Below are positions 55,876 to 64,000 of a DNA stretch of 64,000 nt, piece by piece. Position numbers and translations under genes: made by a program. Position 1 is the stretch's first letter; the number at the start of each line of letters is the position of its first letter. Source of the DNA: Desulfamplus sp. (GTDB taxonomy: Bacteria; Desulfobacterota; Desulfobacteria; Desulfobacterales; Desulfobacteraceae). The stretch is taken from assembly GCA_015232455.1 (NCBI GenBank), contig JADFZQ010000012.1, positions 1 to 64,000 on the forward strand, written 5' to 3'. A model generated the notes under the pieces. It was not told the DNA's origin and made no database searches. It worked only from the letters and a program-made list of their open reading frames with translations.

Positions 55876-56193
55876 ATGGCAACCATAGAGATAAATGGGA
55901 CCACTTTTGAAGTTGATGAAGACGGATTTTTGCTTGATTACAAAACTTTTACAAATGATTGGGTTGAGTATGTAAGGCAGCAGGAAGGTATTGAAGAACT
56001 TACTGACGAGCATTGGTCAGTAGTTAATGTTCTACAAGATTATTATGAAAAAAATGGTATTGCTCCAATGGTTCGTGTTCTTTCTAAATTGACTAAATTC
56101 AAGCTAAAACACATATATGAGCTTTTTCCTTCAGGACCTGGTAAAGGAGCCTGTAAAATGGCTGGTCTCCCAAAACCAACCGGATGTGTATGA
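55876..56193 (+). CDS. dsrC: DsrC sulfur-carrier protein
   Basis: 105 residues, full length. The C-terminal arm GPGKGACKMAGLPKPTGCV retains both redox Cys 11 residues apart, the mark of true DsrC rather than TusE, which has only the last one. Other family blocks are FLLDYKTFTNDWVEYVRQQEGIEELTDEHW and YYEKNGIAPMVRVLSK. It takes sulfur from dissimilatory sulfite reductase as a trisulfide and passes electrons from DsrMKJOP. ACAGGAGGTAG precedes the ATG. It is monocistronic, separate from dsrAB, as in many sulfate reducers. Confidence 0.96.
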   Translation: MATIEINGTTFEVDEDGFLLDYKTFTNDWVEYVRQQEGIEELTDEHWSVVNVLQDYYEKNGIAPMVRVLSKLTKFKLKHIYELFPSGPGKGACKMAGLPKPTGCV

Positions 56194-56230
56194 TCCACTC
56201 ACTTATCTGATATAGTTCTTTTTATTTATA

Positions 56231-56268
56231 AAAAAAGCCCCGCATATATACTATGCAGGGCTTTTTTT
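56231..56268. terminator. Bidirectional terminator after dsrC
   Basis: AAAAAAGCCCCGCAT pairs with ATGCAGGGCTTTTTTT, with T-runs on both strands. It separates convergent dsrC (+) and the cNMP-binding gene (-). Confidence 0.92.
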
Positions 56269-56305
56269 ATAAAAAGAGTTGGTATCGTTATAGTTGTATA
56301 TCTTA

Positions 56306-56797
56306 TTACATTACATCAAGTGCACTAATATCAGGGTGGCTTTTCAATGCTCTCAAAAATTGCTCAGTTCTTTTAATCCATCTTCGATGAAGAACTTTTG
56401 CTGCATATTTCATAATGAGATAGCCCATAGTATGGTCTTGTTCCATAAGATTTAAAAGATCGTTCCTATGAATCATAATAAGAGTTGCTGCTTCATTACA
56501 AATAGCTGCCATTGCACGTTGATCTCTATGTAGTAAAACAGAAAGCCCAAAGGCTTCACCAGCATTGATAGCACTTATATTCACAAGAATATCTTTTGAT
56601 ATTTTTTGTTCAAGAAGTACCTGACCCGATTTTACCAAATAAAAATGTTCTGCCAAATCACCCTCATTGAATATAATTTCACGACTCTCAACTTCCATAA
56701 CTTTTGTGATGGGGATAATCTTTTCCAACATCTCGTCAGTAAGAAATTGCATAAAATCATTTTTTTTCAGATCTGATTTTTTTATCATATCAATCAA
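56306..56797 (-). CDS. Cyclic-nucleotide-binding (Crp-like) domain protein without HTH
   Basis: 163 residues, essentially one cNMP-binding domain: REIIFNEGDLAEHFYLVKSGQVLLEQKI, INAGEAFGLSVLLHRDQRAMAAICNEAATLIMIHRNDLLNLM, then a C-helix (YLIMKYAAKVLHRRWIKRTEQFLRAL). There is no DNA-binding domain, so it is not a classical Crp/Fnr regulator. It starts 3 nt after the stop of the antiporter-subunit gene on the same strand, suggesting it is the last gene of that operon and might regulate the complex. The phosphate-binding cassette lacks the canonical Arg-Ser pairing, so the ligand is unclear. Confidence 0.8.
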   Translation of the reverse strand: MIDMIKKSDLKKNDFMQFLTDEMLEKIIPITKVMEVESREIIFNEGDLAEHFYLVKSGQVLLEQKISKDILVNISAINAGEAFGLSVLLHRDQRAMAAICNEAATLIMIHRNDLLNLMEQDHTMGYLIMKYAAKVLHRRWIKRTEQFLRALKSHPDISALDVM

Positions 56798-56800
56798 TCC

Positions 56801-58591
56801 TTATATAAAAATATATAAAAAAACAATAAACAGAACTGCACAGGCAGCATAAATACCTGAAGGGGATGTTCCACTCCTAAAAGCAGATGCAATAATTTGC
56901 TGATTAGTTTGTTCATTTGTTTTATCTGCCTGATTATCTTTTAGGTTCATGTTTTCTAGAACAGGATATAGGACAAAATAGGTCAAATTGGCAACTGGTT
57001 CAACTGCAAATTTATTAACTGAGCCTGTAAATTTTTTTACAATAATTTTATCAATAAACTCATTCAATCCATTTAAAATTTTTGCAACTATAAGCTCAAA
57101 TGAGTTTAATGGCTTTCTGTAGAACCAGTCAAAGTCAATATTAATAGCCCTCATTTCAGCAGGATAGATGCCTGACAAAAGAAGCAGTGTAAATGCAAGT
57201 GCTGAGTAAAAAAGCAGCTCTGTTTGAGTCATAACGTGAGATAATGTATAAGGCTCATAAATTGCTGGATATGGAAGAATGCTGTAAAGTGGCTTATAAA
57301 ATGTGCCGTTAAAGATACATAAAAATGCAGCTAAACCCATTGCAATAAGCATATGTGGTGGTGCTTCCTTTACTCTGTGTCCAGCGTCATGCCCAAAAAA
57401 TGCAAAAAACGGAATTTTGATACCAGCATGGTGGAATACACCAGCAGATGCAAATAGAAGAACTAACCAGACAAAAACCATATTTTTATCCCCAGCAGCA
57501 GACATAACCATTGATTTACTTACAAAACCGCTAAAAAGTGGAAATGCTGATATAGATGCTGCCCCAACAATGCAAAATATTGCTGTAAAAGGCATAGATT
57601 TATAAAGTCCACCAAGGTCTGTAGCATTTATTTTACCTGTGCGATACATCACAGCACCCATCGACATGAAAAGAAGCCCTTTGAACAAAATATCATTAAA
57701 AGCATGGGCGACTGCCCCGTTAATGGCCAGTTCAGAGCCAATTCCAATTCCAACAACCATAAATCCAACTTGGTTTACAAGGCTGTAAGCAAGAACTCTT
57801 CTTAAATCATTTTCAATAACAGCATAAAAGATTGGGAACGCAGCCATTGCAACTCCAATCCAGATAAGAAGCTCAGTTCCTGGGAATGCCCTTGCTAAAG
57901 CATAAATAGCAGTTTTTGTGGTAAAAGCACTCAAGAAAACTGTTCCGCCAATTGTAGCTTCTGGATATGCGTCAGTAAGCCATGTGTGTAAGAAAGGCCA
58001 AGCACAGTTGATACCCATACCTATAAATATGAACCATGATGCAGTATCAGTAAGCCCAATAAAACCAAAATTTATTGAACCGCTTTTAGTTACCATCATC
58101 ACAATTCCAGCCAAAAGGAGCAGCCCACCAGTTGCATGAATCATCAAGTATCTAAATCCTGCTGATGTTGATTCTTTAGTTCCTCTTGCCCAAATTAACA
58201 TAACTGAACCAATGGTCAGAGTTTCCCAAAATACGAAGAATGTAAATAAATCCCCAGCAAAGATAACCCCAAGTGCAGCACCTGCATAAATAAATCCTGC
58301 TACATATTCAAGATTCTTTTTCACGTGAAGTATATAGATTACTGTAATAAAAGAAATAATATGAAAAATATAACCAAATGCAAGGCTAAGTCTATCAACT
58401 CTCACAAGGGTTAAGTTGTAATTCATAAAATGGACGGACATCATTGTTCCAACATCAATTGAAATAAGGTTGCAAAAACCTACAACAGGCAAAAATATTA
58501 CATAAATTGAACGGATACGCCCACTCAAAAACGGAATCAGAAATGCTCCAAGAATAAATATAAATGCGGGCGGAAAGCAACTGTTAGTCAT
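56801..58591 (-). CDS. Proton-translocating antiporter subunit (MrpA/MrpD/NuoL-like)
   Basis: 596 residues with about 14-16 membrane helices of the proton-conducting transporter family. Recognisable: FAGDLFTFFVFWETLTIGSVMLIWA (helix with the conserved Glu), CAWPFLHTWLTDAYPEATIGGTVFLSAFTTKTAIYALAR, RRVLAYSLVNQVGFMVVGIG and AVAHAFNDILFKGLLFMSMGAV (His/Lys channel residues). An unusual C-terminal extension (about 480-596) has a long amphipathic stretch and a final helix. It overlaps the 106-residue gene upstream by 8 nt. It is the third antiporter-like subunit of the operon. Confidence 0.88.
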   Translation of the reverse strand: MTNSCFPPAFIFILGAFLIPFLSGRIRSIYVIFLPVVGFCNLISIDVGTMMSVHFMNYNLTLVRVDRLSLAFGYIFHIISFITVIYILHVKKNLEYVAGFIYAGAALGVIFAGDLFTFFVFWETLTIGSVMLIWARGTKESTSAGFRYLMIHATGGLLLLAGIVMMVTKSGSINFGFIGLTDTASWFIFIGMGINCAWPFLHTWLTDAYPEATIGGTVFLSAFTTKTAIYALARAFPGTELLIWIGVAMAAFPIFYAVIENDLRRVLAYSLVNQVGFMVVGIGIGSELAINGAVAHAFNDILFKGLLFMSMGAVMYRTGKINATDLGGLYKSMPFTAIFCIVGAASISAFPLFSGFVSKSMVMSAAGDKNMVFVWLVLLFASAGVFHHAGIKIPFFAFFGHDAGHRVKEAPPHMLIAMGLAAFLCIFNGTFYKPLYSILPYPAIYEPYTLSHVMTQTELLFYSALAFTLLLLSGIYPAEMRAINIDFDWFYRKPLNSFELIVAKILNGLNEFIDKIIVKKFTGSVNKFAVEPVANLTYFVLYPVLENMNLKDNQADKTNEQTNQQIIASAFRSGTSPSGIYAACAVLFIVFLYIFI

Positions 58592-58904
58592 AGTAATTCT
58601 CCTTCCTTTTCACCAGAGGGCGTAAAATAAACCTTGAGACAAGAACAAGTAATACACAGGCAACAAATCCAAATACAGCATAAAATCCAGTCCAATTTTC
58701 CCATGGAAAATGCCCATGTTTATTGACAAAAAAATCAAGAATAAATAACAGAACAACAGAGCTAAAGAAAATTATAAGCAATCGTTTCACATTTTGAGGA
58801 TCGTCAAATATATGCTTTTCAGATTTATCCAATATATCTCTTTCATGGTTATCTGTTAAAGATTCACCTGATGATGTATATTGTTTTTTTTCTTTTATTT
58901 CCAT
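58584..58904 (-). CDS. Small two-helix membrane protein of the antiporter operon
   Basis: 106 residues. A charged N-terminus (about 1-40) precedes two membrane helices (about 43-62, LLIIFFSSVVLLFILDFFV, and 76-96, FYAVFGFVACVLLVLVSRFI), then a basic end with KRKENYYD. It overlaps the next gene by 8 nt. The sequence between the helices, NKHGHFPWENWTGFYAVFGF, is aromatic-rich. Similar small proteins occur in Mrp/Mbh-like operons of sulfate reducers, but I know no function. Confidence 0.75.
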   Translation of the reverse strand: MEIKEKKQYTSSGESLTDNHERDILDKSEKHIFDDPQNVKRLLIIFFSSVVLLFILDFFVNKHGHFPWENWTGFYAVFGFVACVLLVLVSRFILRPLVKRKENYYD

Positions 58905-58940
58905 GTTTAAAATTCCATAATTTAAGAATAGAGTTTGTAT

Positions 58941-59060
58941 TCATAAAGAGCTTGCAAAAATTACGGCAAGATAAATAACACTTAAAGCAAATACTACAAG
59001 AAAAACGGGCTTATAACCCGGAACTTCATCATGCGAAAGTTCATATCTTTCTTCTTTCAT
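58941..59060 (-). CDS. 39-residue single-helix membrane protein
   Basis: Reads MKEERYELSHDEVPGYKPVF followed by one membrane helix LVVFALSVIYLAVIFASSL. The ribosome site GGGAGG overlaps the 3' end of the preceding antiporter-subunit gene, whose stop is 6 nt upstream of this ATG, so the gene is embedded in the operon. The polar segment ahead of a single helix suggests an accessory subunit of the complex. It is easily missed because of its size. Confidence 0.72.
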   Translation of the reverse strand: MKEERYELSHDEVPGYKPVFLVVFALSVIYLAVIFASSL

Positions 59061-59066
59061 AATTTT

Positions 59067-60551
59067 TTATCCTCCCATAATTATTGAAACTGCAAGTGAG
59101 GCAAGTTTTAAAAAAGGCTGCGGATAGAAAAATAGCAAAACAGAAATTGAGGCTGTTATAACCAATGGAACAACACACCACAGTGGTGCCTCTTCGACTT
59201 TATCTTCAAATAACATTTGATCTTTACTACAGAAAAAAGCGTTGTAAAAAACTGGAAAAAAGTATGCAGCATTTAAAAATGAGCTTCCTAAAAGGACAAA
59301 AAGGAGTGCCAAACTTCCTGATTCAATAGTGCCAAGAACAAGATACCATTTGCTAATAAATCCACCGCATGGTGGAAACCCCACAACACTTAATGAGCCA
59401 ACAAAAAAGGCTGTCATTGTAATTGGCATTCTTCTGCCAATTCCCTTCATTTGGCTTATATACTTAACTCCTGTTGCACAAAATATTGCTCCCGCACAGA
59501 AAAAAAGCGTTATTTTACCAAATGCGTGCATCGCAATATGAAGCATTCCACCTGTCATACCAGATTTTGACAATAGAGCAACTCCAAGCACAATATAAGA
59601 GAGTTGTCCAATTGTTGAAAAAGCAAGCCTTCTTTTTAATTCGTCTTGGGAAAGAGCAATTAAAGAGGCAACAATAATTGTAAATGATGCAATAACACAT
59701 ACTATTGCACTGATGTTAAAATCAGCAAGGACAGAAGTTCCTACAATACCAGTAAATACTCTGACCACGCTAAACGCTCCTACTTTTACAACTGCCACAG
59801 CATGTAACAAGGCACTTACTGGAGTTGGAGCAACCATTGCTGCTGGAAGCCAAGAGTGCATTGGCATGATACCAACTTTAGCAAAACCAAACAAAAACAT
59901 CATAGATAGCATTAACGCAAGACCTGAATTTATATGACCTGCCATCACTCCGTGAGGTGCGAAATCAAGGGTGCCAGTAAAGTGATATGTTATAAGCATT
60001 GCTGGTAGTGCAAAACCTATTGAGCCGCCAAGTATATAGGTTAGATATTTTCTACCAGAGCTTCTTGCCTCTTTATCTTGATGATGGGTAACTAACGGAA
60101 ATGTTGCAAGAGAGAGAATCTCATAGAAAATATAGAGCGTTAAAAGGTTTGCTGAAAAAGCAACTCCAATAGTTGCTGAAATAGCTGCTGCAAAAAATGA
60201 GAAATAACGTGTTTGGCTATGTTCATCTAATGATCTCATATAACCTATGGAATAGACAGAGGTAACAAGCCACAAAGATGATGCAACTAAAGCAAAGAGC
60301 ATTCCAAAGGCATCTACCCTAAAACTTATTCCAATATCAGGAAACACCTGAAAAAGAGTAAAACTTACCACTTTTCCATCTAAGATAACGGGCAACATTG
60401 AGATAATAATCAACAGCTTTATTCCTGCTGCAACTAATGTCCATGTTTCCCGAATATTTTGAGTTCTGCTTGAAATAATACCGGGAATTACTGCAAGAGA
60501 GACGAGAACAGCAACAACAGGTTTAAGAGAGACTACGGTTTCCATTGACAT
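59067..60551 (-). CDS. Cation/proton antiporter subunit, MrpD-like
   Basis: 494 residues with about 14 helices. Motifs: LLTLYIFYEILSLATFPLVTHHQDKEA (helix-5 Glu), GIMPMHSWLPAAMVAPTPVSALLHAVAVVKVGAFSVVRV (helix-7 Lys), RRLAFSTIGQLSYIVLGVAL and MLHIAMHAFGKITLFFCAGAI. This matches MrpD/NuoM/NuoN-type proton channels. It lies between another MrpD paralogue (60654) and the small membrane proteins. Confidence 0.9.
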   Translation of the reverse strand: MSMETVVSLKPVVAVLVSLAVIPGIISSRTQNIRETWTLVAAGIKLLIIISMLPVILDGKVVSFTLFQVFPDIGISFRVDAFGMLFALVASSLWLVTSVYSIGYMRSLDEHSQTRYFSFFAAAISATIGVAFSANLLTLYIFYEILSLATFPLVTHHQDKEARSSGRKYLTYILGGSIGFALPAMLITYHFTGTLDFAPHGVMAGHINSGLALMLSMMFLFGFAKVGIMPMHSWLPAAMVAPTPVSALLHAVAVVKVGAFSVVRVFTGIVGTSVLADFNISAIVCVIASFTIIVASLIALSQDELKRRLAFSTIGQLSYIVLGVALLSKSGMTGGMLHIAMHAFGKITLFFCAGAIFCATGVKYISQMKGIGRRMPITMTAFFVGSLSVVGFPPCGGFISKWYLVLGTIESGSLALLFVLLGSSFLNAAYFFPVFYNAFFCSKDQMLFEDKVEEAPLWCVVPLVITASISVLLFFYPQPFLKLASLAVSIIMGG

Positions 60552-60653
60552 GCTAATAACCCCTTGAAAATTCTAAAAATCCCTTGAGAGTTTTTAAATA
60601 ATTACAAAAATACTAAATAATTTGTTTAGCTTGCTAATCGTAGGTAGGATTAG

Positions 60654-62204
60654 CTAAATGATTCCTTTAGGTATCACAAAATGGATAATATTATTTACAA
60701 TAGCCCCTGAGTATAAACCCAACAACACTAATAATAAAGATACAGCAATGAATGGTATTAACATATCAAGAGGGGCTTCTTTAATAATTTCGTTATGGCT
60801 TTTAGCTTGATGTTGTTCATCACAATGATCGTTATGGGGGTGTTGTTCTTTGAAAGGTTCAAAGTGGGCAATCTCAAATATTCTGAAAAAAAGCACGGCA
60901 TTAACAAGTGAACTAAAAATTAACGCGGCAACAAAGCCATATTGTCCAGCAGAAATACCACCTAAAATTAGATACCATTTGCTAAAAAAACCGCAAGTTG
61001 GTGGCACTCCAACCACAGAGAGCCCAGCCAGAGTGAAGCCCGCCATTGTAAAGGGCATTTTTCCAAACATTCCTTTTAAACTTTCTCTTGAATCTTCACC
61101 AGTTTTCCAAAGAAATATTCCAGCAACCATAAATAGTGCAAGAGTCATCGCAGCGTCATTTACTATATGAAGGATTGCTCCAGATATACCCATTTTGTTT
61201 CCAAGAAAAAAACCTCCAACCATATACCCAACCTCAGCAATAATTATATAAGAGAGCATCTTTTTATAATCTTTCTGGGAAAGGGCTGAAATAGCACCAA
61301 AAACAATGGTTATTACTGACAACCAAACCATTACATCAGTAGTTTCTAAGTGTTGGAATGTGTATTGAGGGGTAAAAACGCTAAGACAAAGTCTTATCAT
61401 AATATAAATAGTTACTTTAGTGGTAAGAGGGGCAACTAAACTTGCAGCAACAGTTGCTGACTCTGAATATGCTCCGGGAAGCCATCCATGAACAGGGAAT
61501 ATTGCCAATTTAACTAAAAGACCTGTTAAGCAGATGATAAATGCAAATAAAATCATTGATGAGTTCATCATCTTAGGAATTATTGATGCAATATCTGCCA
61601 TATTAAGTGAGCCTGTAGCAATATAGAGATAGCCAACTCCAAGGAGATAAAAAGTTGCACCGATTGTTCCAAGAAATAGATAATTTAATGTAGCAAGTGG
61701 AGCTCTGTTGCTACCAAGACCAATAAGAGCATAACCTGACAATGATGCAATTTCTAAAAGAACGTATAGGTTAAAAGCGTCTCCAGTTGTTGTCATGCCA
61801 ATTAGACCCGCTGTAAATAAAACATAAAGAGAGTAAAAAGCCCCTTCTTTGTTTCTAAACTGATCGTCAATACGTCTTTTACTTGCAATTAGATTGATAA
61901 GAGATACTGAGGAGATAAGCACTAAAACTAAAGCCGTTAAATGGTCAATAATATAGACAATACCAATAGGTGCTGCCCAACCAGCCATTCTATACTCAAT
62001 AACAACTCCTGTTGATGTAACTTGTAAAAGAAGTAAAATAGATGATATAAAAGAGACAAAAAGAGATGCAATAGCAATTATAAATGGTGCTTTTCTGTTT
62101 ATCCAGCCAGCTCCAGATGCAATAAGGGCGGCAAGAAGCGGCACAGTAACTACTATTGCGGGAAGGTCAGAGAGCAAATTAGAAGCCCTATCAAAGAAAA
62201 TCAT
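60654..62204 (-). CDS. Cation/proton antiporter subunit, MrpD-like (second paralogue)
   Basis: 516 residues with about 14 helices. Motifs: DAFNLYVLLEIASLSGYALIGLGSNRA (helix-5 Glu), AIFPVHGWLPGAYSESATVAASLVAPLTTKVTIYIMIR (helix-7 Lys), KKMLSYIIIAEVGYMVGG and ILHIVNDAAMTLALFMVAGIF. A His-rich loop (EQHPHNDHCDEQHQAKSHNE) near residues 458-480 is unusual and may bind metal. It precedes the other MrpD-like gene by 102 nt. Confidence 0.9.
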   Translation of the reverse strand: MIFFDRASNLLSDLPAIVVTVPLLAALIASGAGWINRKAPFIIAIASLFVSFISSILLLLQVTSTGVVIEYRMAGWAAPIGIVYIIDHLTALVLVLISSVSLINLIASKRRIDDQFRNKEGAFYSLYVLFTAGLIGMTTTGDAFNLYVLLEIASLSGYALIGLGSNRAPLATLNYLFLGTIGATFYLLGVGYLYIATGSLNMADIASIIPKMMNSSMILFAFIICLTGLLVKLAIFPVHGWLPGAYSESATVAASLVAPLTTKVTIYIMIRLCLSVFTPQYTFQHLETTDVMVWLSVITIVFGAISALSQKDYKKMLSYIIIAEVGYMVGGFFLGNKMGISGAILHIVNDAAMTLALFMVAGIFLWKTGEDSRESLKGMFGKMPFTMAGFTLAGLSVVGVPPTCGFFSKWYLILGGISAGQYGFVAALIFSSLVNAVLFFRIFEIAHFEPFKEQHPHNDHCDEQHQAKSHNEIIKEAPLDMLIPFIAVSLLLVLLGLYSGAIVNNIIHFVIPKGII

Positions 62205-62295
62205 AATATTATCAACTCCTTAAAGTTCTATTGATTCACTATACCATTCTTCAATTTTATCAACATATTATTGTTTTAATGGATAAGTTTTAGTA

Positions 62296-62700
62296 TCAAA
62301 TATTCCTTAGTTTTTCATTAATCTCATCTTCTTCAAGACTACCATATTCTTGATATATCTTCATTGCAAGAGAGAGTGCAACGCCAAGAGTTGCAACCCC
62401 AACAACAATTGCTGTGAGCATTAAAACATGAGGAAGAGGGTTAATGTAGTCAATAGCTTTAATAGCAGCAGACGTAGCACCATGATGAGCTTCATCGTGC
62501 ATTACTATAGGAATTGTTCCACCTTGTTTATAACCCATGGATACATAAAAAAGAATTATGGCGGTTTGGAAGATAACCATGCCAACAATCTTTTTAACAA
62601 GATTATTCTTTACAATCATGGCATAAAGCCCGACCATTAGAAGAATTACATAAGTCCAATAATTTGCTTTTGCAGCAATAAAAGAGAGCATTTGTTCCAT
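62296..62700 (-). CDS. MrpC/MnhC (NuoK-like) subunit
   Basis: 134 residues with three membrane helices (about 14-32, 36-55, 88-112). The family block YAMIVKNNLVKKIVGMVIFQTAIILFYVSMGYKQGGTIPI matches MnhC/MrpC, the NuoK homologue of Mrp complexes. The C-terminal helix is followed by a charged tail (YGSLEEDEINEKLRNI). Confidence 0.88.
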   Translation of the reverse strand: MEQMLSFIAAKANYWTYVILLMVGLYAMIVKNNLVKKIVGMVIFQTAIILFYVSMGYKQGGTIPIVMHDEAHHGATSAAIKAIDYINPLPHVLMLTAIVVGVATLGVALSLAMKIYQEYGSLEEDEINEKLRNI

Positions 62701-62758
62701 AGCTTCTTACGTATCCTTAAAATTTTGTAAGCCATAGTCTTAAGTTTAATATTATACT

Positions 62759-63583
62759 TTACAATCCTTCGTCTTGTTTTCCAGCAGAAGAAAGGTTGTA
62801 ATAAATCCATATCATTACAGCCATAACAGCAACAGCAACTCCAATTTCAACAATAAATATTCCGTGCGATCTTGCCATTATTCGGTCACTTCCAAGAATA
62901 GGTGCTAATGCAGCGTAATCTATGAAATTCTCTCCAAGAACCATACAAAGAGCTGCTGTGCCTGCATAAATAAAAACACCAGTAGCACTGAACAAAGCCG
63001 CAGTTTTTTCTCCAAATCTCTTAATTGCAGCTCTTAAATTTCCAGATATTGCAAACAAAATGACAGATGCTCCTAATACTACACCGCCTTGAAACCCACC
63101 TCCAGGGCTATGGTGTCCGTGTGCCACAACATAGAGTGCAAATATCTGAATAAAATGTATTAAGAGACGGCATGTGAAGTTAATGATAATATCATAAGGA
63201 ACCCAACTCGAGTCAATTCGTTTAAAAACATCTGACTCTTGAGGATATTTATCTCCCTCAAATCTTAGTGTAACTCCTGTGGGTTCGTGTAGGTAATAGC
63301 GATTTTTTACGGCTCTTTTTGGAATCCTTAAAAGTAAAAAGCAGGCAAGTCCAGCGGTGAGAATAACCGTTGTCTCAAACATTGTGTCGTACCCTCTATA
63401 GTCAGCAAGTACAGATGTAACTACATTGGGAACAGCAGTATCTTCTAAGGTATGCTCAATAAAATATGGCGAAAGATGGAGCGAAGCAGGAGAGTTGGCA
63501 TCTCCAAAATCAGGAAAATCTGAGGTGAAAAAGAGAAGTAATGAGCCGCAAAGTAAAATCGTTATCTTTCCGAGTATCTTCAT
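62759..63583 (-). CDS. MrpB/MnhB subunit fused to an MbhE-like N-terminus
   Basis: 274 residues. The N-terminal half has one helix (about 5-23), then VPNVVTSVLADYRGYDTMFETTVILTAGLACFLLL, an MbhE-type signature. The C-terminal half (about 145-270) is the MnhB domain, FVVAHGHHSPGGGFQGGVVLGASVILFAISG-like (actual start LYVVAHGHHSPGGGF). This fused order is common in archaeal and deltaproteobacterial Mrp/Mbh modules. Confidence 0.88.
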   Translation of the reverse strand: MKILGKITILLCGSLLLFFTSDFPDFGDANSPASLHLSPYFIEHTLEDTAVPNVVTSVLADYRGYDTMFETTVILTAGLACFLLLRIPKRAVKNRYYLHEPTGVTLRFEGDKYPQESDVFKRIDSSWVPYDIIINFTCRLLIHFIQIFALYVVAHGHHSPGGGFQGGVVLGASVILFAISGNLRAAIKRFGEKTAALFSATGVFIYAGTAALCMVLGENFIDYAALAPILGSDRIMARSHGIFIVEIGVAVAVMAVMIWIYYNLSSAGKQDEGL

Positions 63584-63603
63584 AATTATCTCAGTCCTAT
63601 TTT

Positions 63604-63849
63604 TTAATCTTTTGTTCTTCTTGATGTGTGAAAAATCGCAGCAACGCAGAAAACAGTGCTAACTCCAGCTCCAACTGTTGCCTCAGTAAAAGCTACATCA
63701 ACTGCACCCATAACAGTCCACAAAAGGCAGAGAAGAAAACTGTATGCCCCTAAAATTACTGCCGAGCTTAATAAATCTGGAACAGTTATGGCAGCAATAG
63801 CACTTACAATAATTAATACTAAAATAATCAAATCAATTGGTATTATCAT
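63604..63849 (-). CDS. MbhD-like (DUF4040) subunit
   Basis: 81 residues with about two to three helices. The block PDLLSSAVILGAYSFLLCLLWTVMGAVDVAFTEATVGAGVSTVFCVAAIF is the MrpA-C/MbhD (DUF4040) signature, corresponding to the NuoJ-like segment. Its ATG is at 63849; no gene lies between it and the window end, so it seems to be the first gene of this operon, or further subunits (MrpE, F, G) lie beyond the repeat and outside the window. Confidence 0.85.
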   Translation of the reverse strand: MIIPIDLIILVLIIVSAIAAITVPDLLSSAVILGAYSFLLCLLWTVMGAVDVAFTEATVGAGVSTVFCVAAIFHTSRRTKD

Positions 63850-63932
63850 CGCGTTTTTTACCTTTTAGATTATCTTAAAAAATAGCTTAAAACTTAAAAT
63901 AACTTATAGCTTTATGTAGAAGTTAGAATATT

Positions 63933-64000
63933 GACCTCTTGCAAAATCCATTTTTTATCCAGTAAAATCAAGGTAACAATTCAAGTTTTACAGGGACTCT
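63933..64000 (-). repeat. Dispersed ~70-nt repeat, copy 4 (inverted)
   Basis: On the plus strand it begins GACCTCTTGCAAAATCC, has CCAGTAAAATCAAGG in the middle and ends AGTTTTACAGGGACTCT at the window edge. Its reverse complement aligns with copy 2 over nearly the whole length. It lies upstream of the antiporter operon. Confidence 0.72.

Noticed and set aside
56306..56797. Crp/Fnr transcription factor
   Set aside because: The 163-residue protein ends after the nucleotide-binding C-helix and has no helix-turn-helix domain.

Overview
The window is AT-rich chromosomal DNA from a Gram-negative, anaerobic, probably sulfate-reducing bacterium; I place it in the Desulfobacterota, most likely Desulfobacterales. 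The main evidence is a DsrC with both C-terminal cysteines, a siroheme-decarboxylase-type Lrp protein (alternative heme pathway), a membrane-anchored octaheme cytochrome c with its b-type partner, a fused acyl-CoA mutase (IcmF), three acyl-CoA synthetases, a 2-hydroxyacyl-CoA dehydratase activase, a sigma54 regulator, an Mla lipid-transport operon and several outer-membrane barrels. Genus or species cannot be fixed from the sequence alone.

Layout. 0-5 kb: a truncated minus-strand gene at the edge (possibly a transposase N-terminus), a small PD-(D/E)XK-like protein, a large two-partner-secretion exoprotein and an FkbH-like protein. 5-12 kb (minus): a PHA-synthase-like hydrolase, a 170-bp palindromic element, then glnD-glnB-glnA for nitrogen control. 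12-15.5 kb: FKBP isomerase, CYTH phosphatase, a periplasmic binding protein, a 30-codon small ORF coupled to a membrane protein. 15.7-27 kb (plus): an acyl-CoA catabolism block (icmF, LuxR-type response regulator, three acyl-CoA synthetases, and an uncharacterised membrane protein with a fourfold internal motif). 27-33 kb: DUF3786 protein, ComEC, a membrane protein and a porin-like barrel. 33-38 kb (minus): the giant dehydratase activase and a small RHH-like protein. 38-45 kb: a sigma54 activator divergent from a respiratory operon (DUF3373-type barrel, heme-less cytochrome-like protein, octaheme cytochrome, cytochrome b) that carries a near-perfect -24/-12 promoter. 45-49 kb: mlaEFDCA, then the Lrp-like heme gene and tRNA-Gly/tRNA-Cys. 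49.7-56 kb: CheW, a striking repeat protein, PrkA-YeaH and DsrC. 56-64 kb (minus): an Mrp/Mbh-type cation/proton antiporter operon with two small membrane proteins and a terminal cyclic-nucleotide-binding protein.

How it fits together: organic acids are activated to CoA thioesters, rearranged by IcmF or handled by 2-hydroxyacyl-CoA chemistry, and electrons pass through membrane cytochromes and DsrC-linked sulfur reduction; the antiporter module would couple ion gradients. A second layer is four families of small dispersed or palindromic repeats scattered between genes: a ~70-nt element with TCCTGCAAAA/TTGCAGGA ends (4 copies), a 33-nt AGATTTGACAACTT hairpin (5 copies), a GTAGAGACG hairpin (3 copies) and a single large MITE-like palindrome. 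No CRISPR array, complete insertion sequence or prophage is visible.
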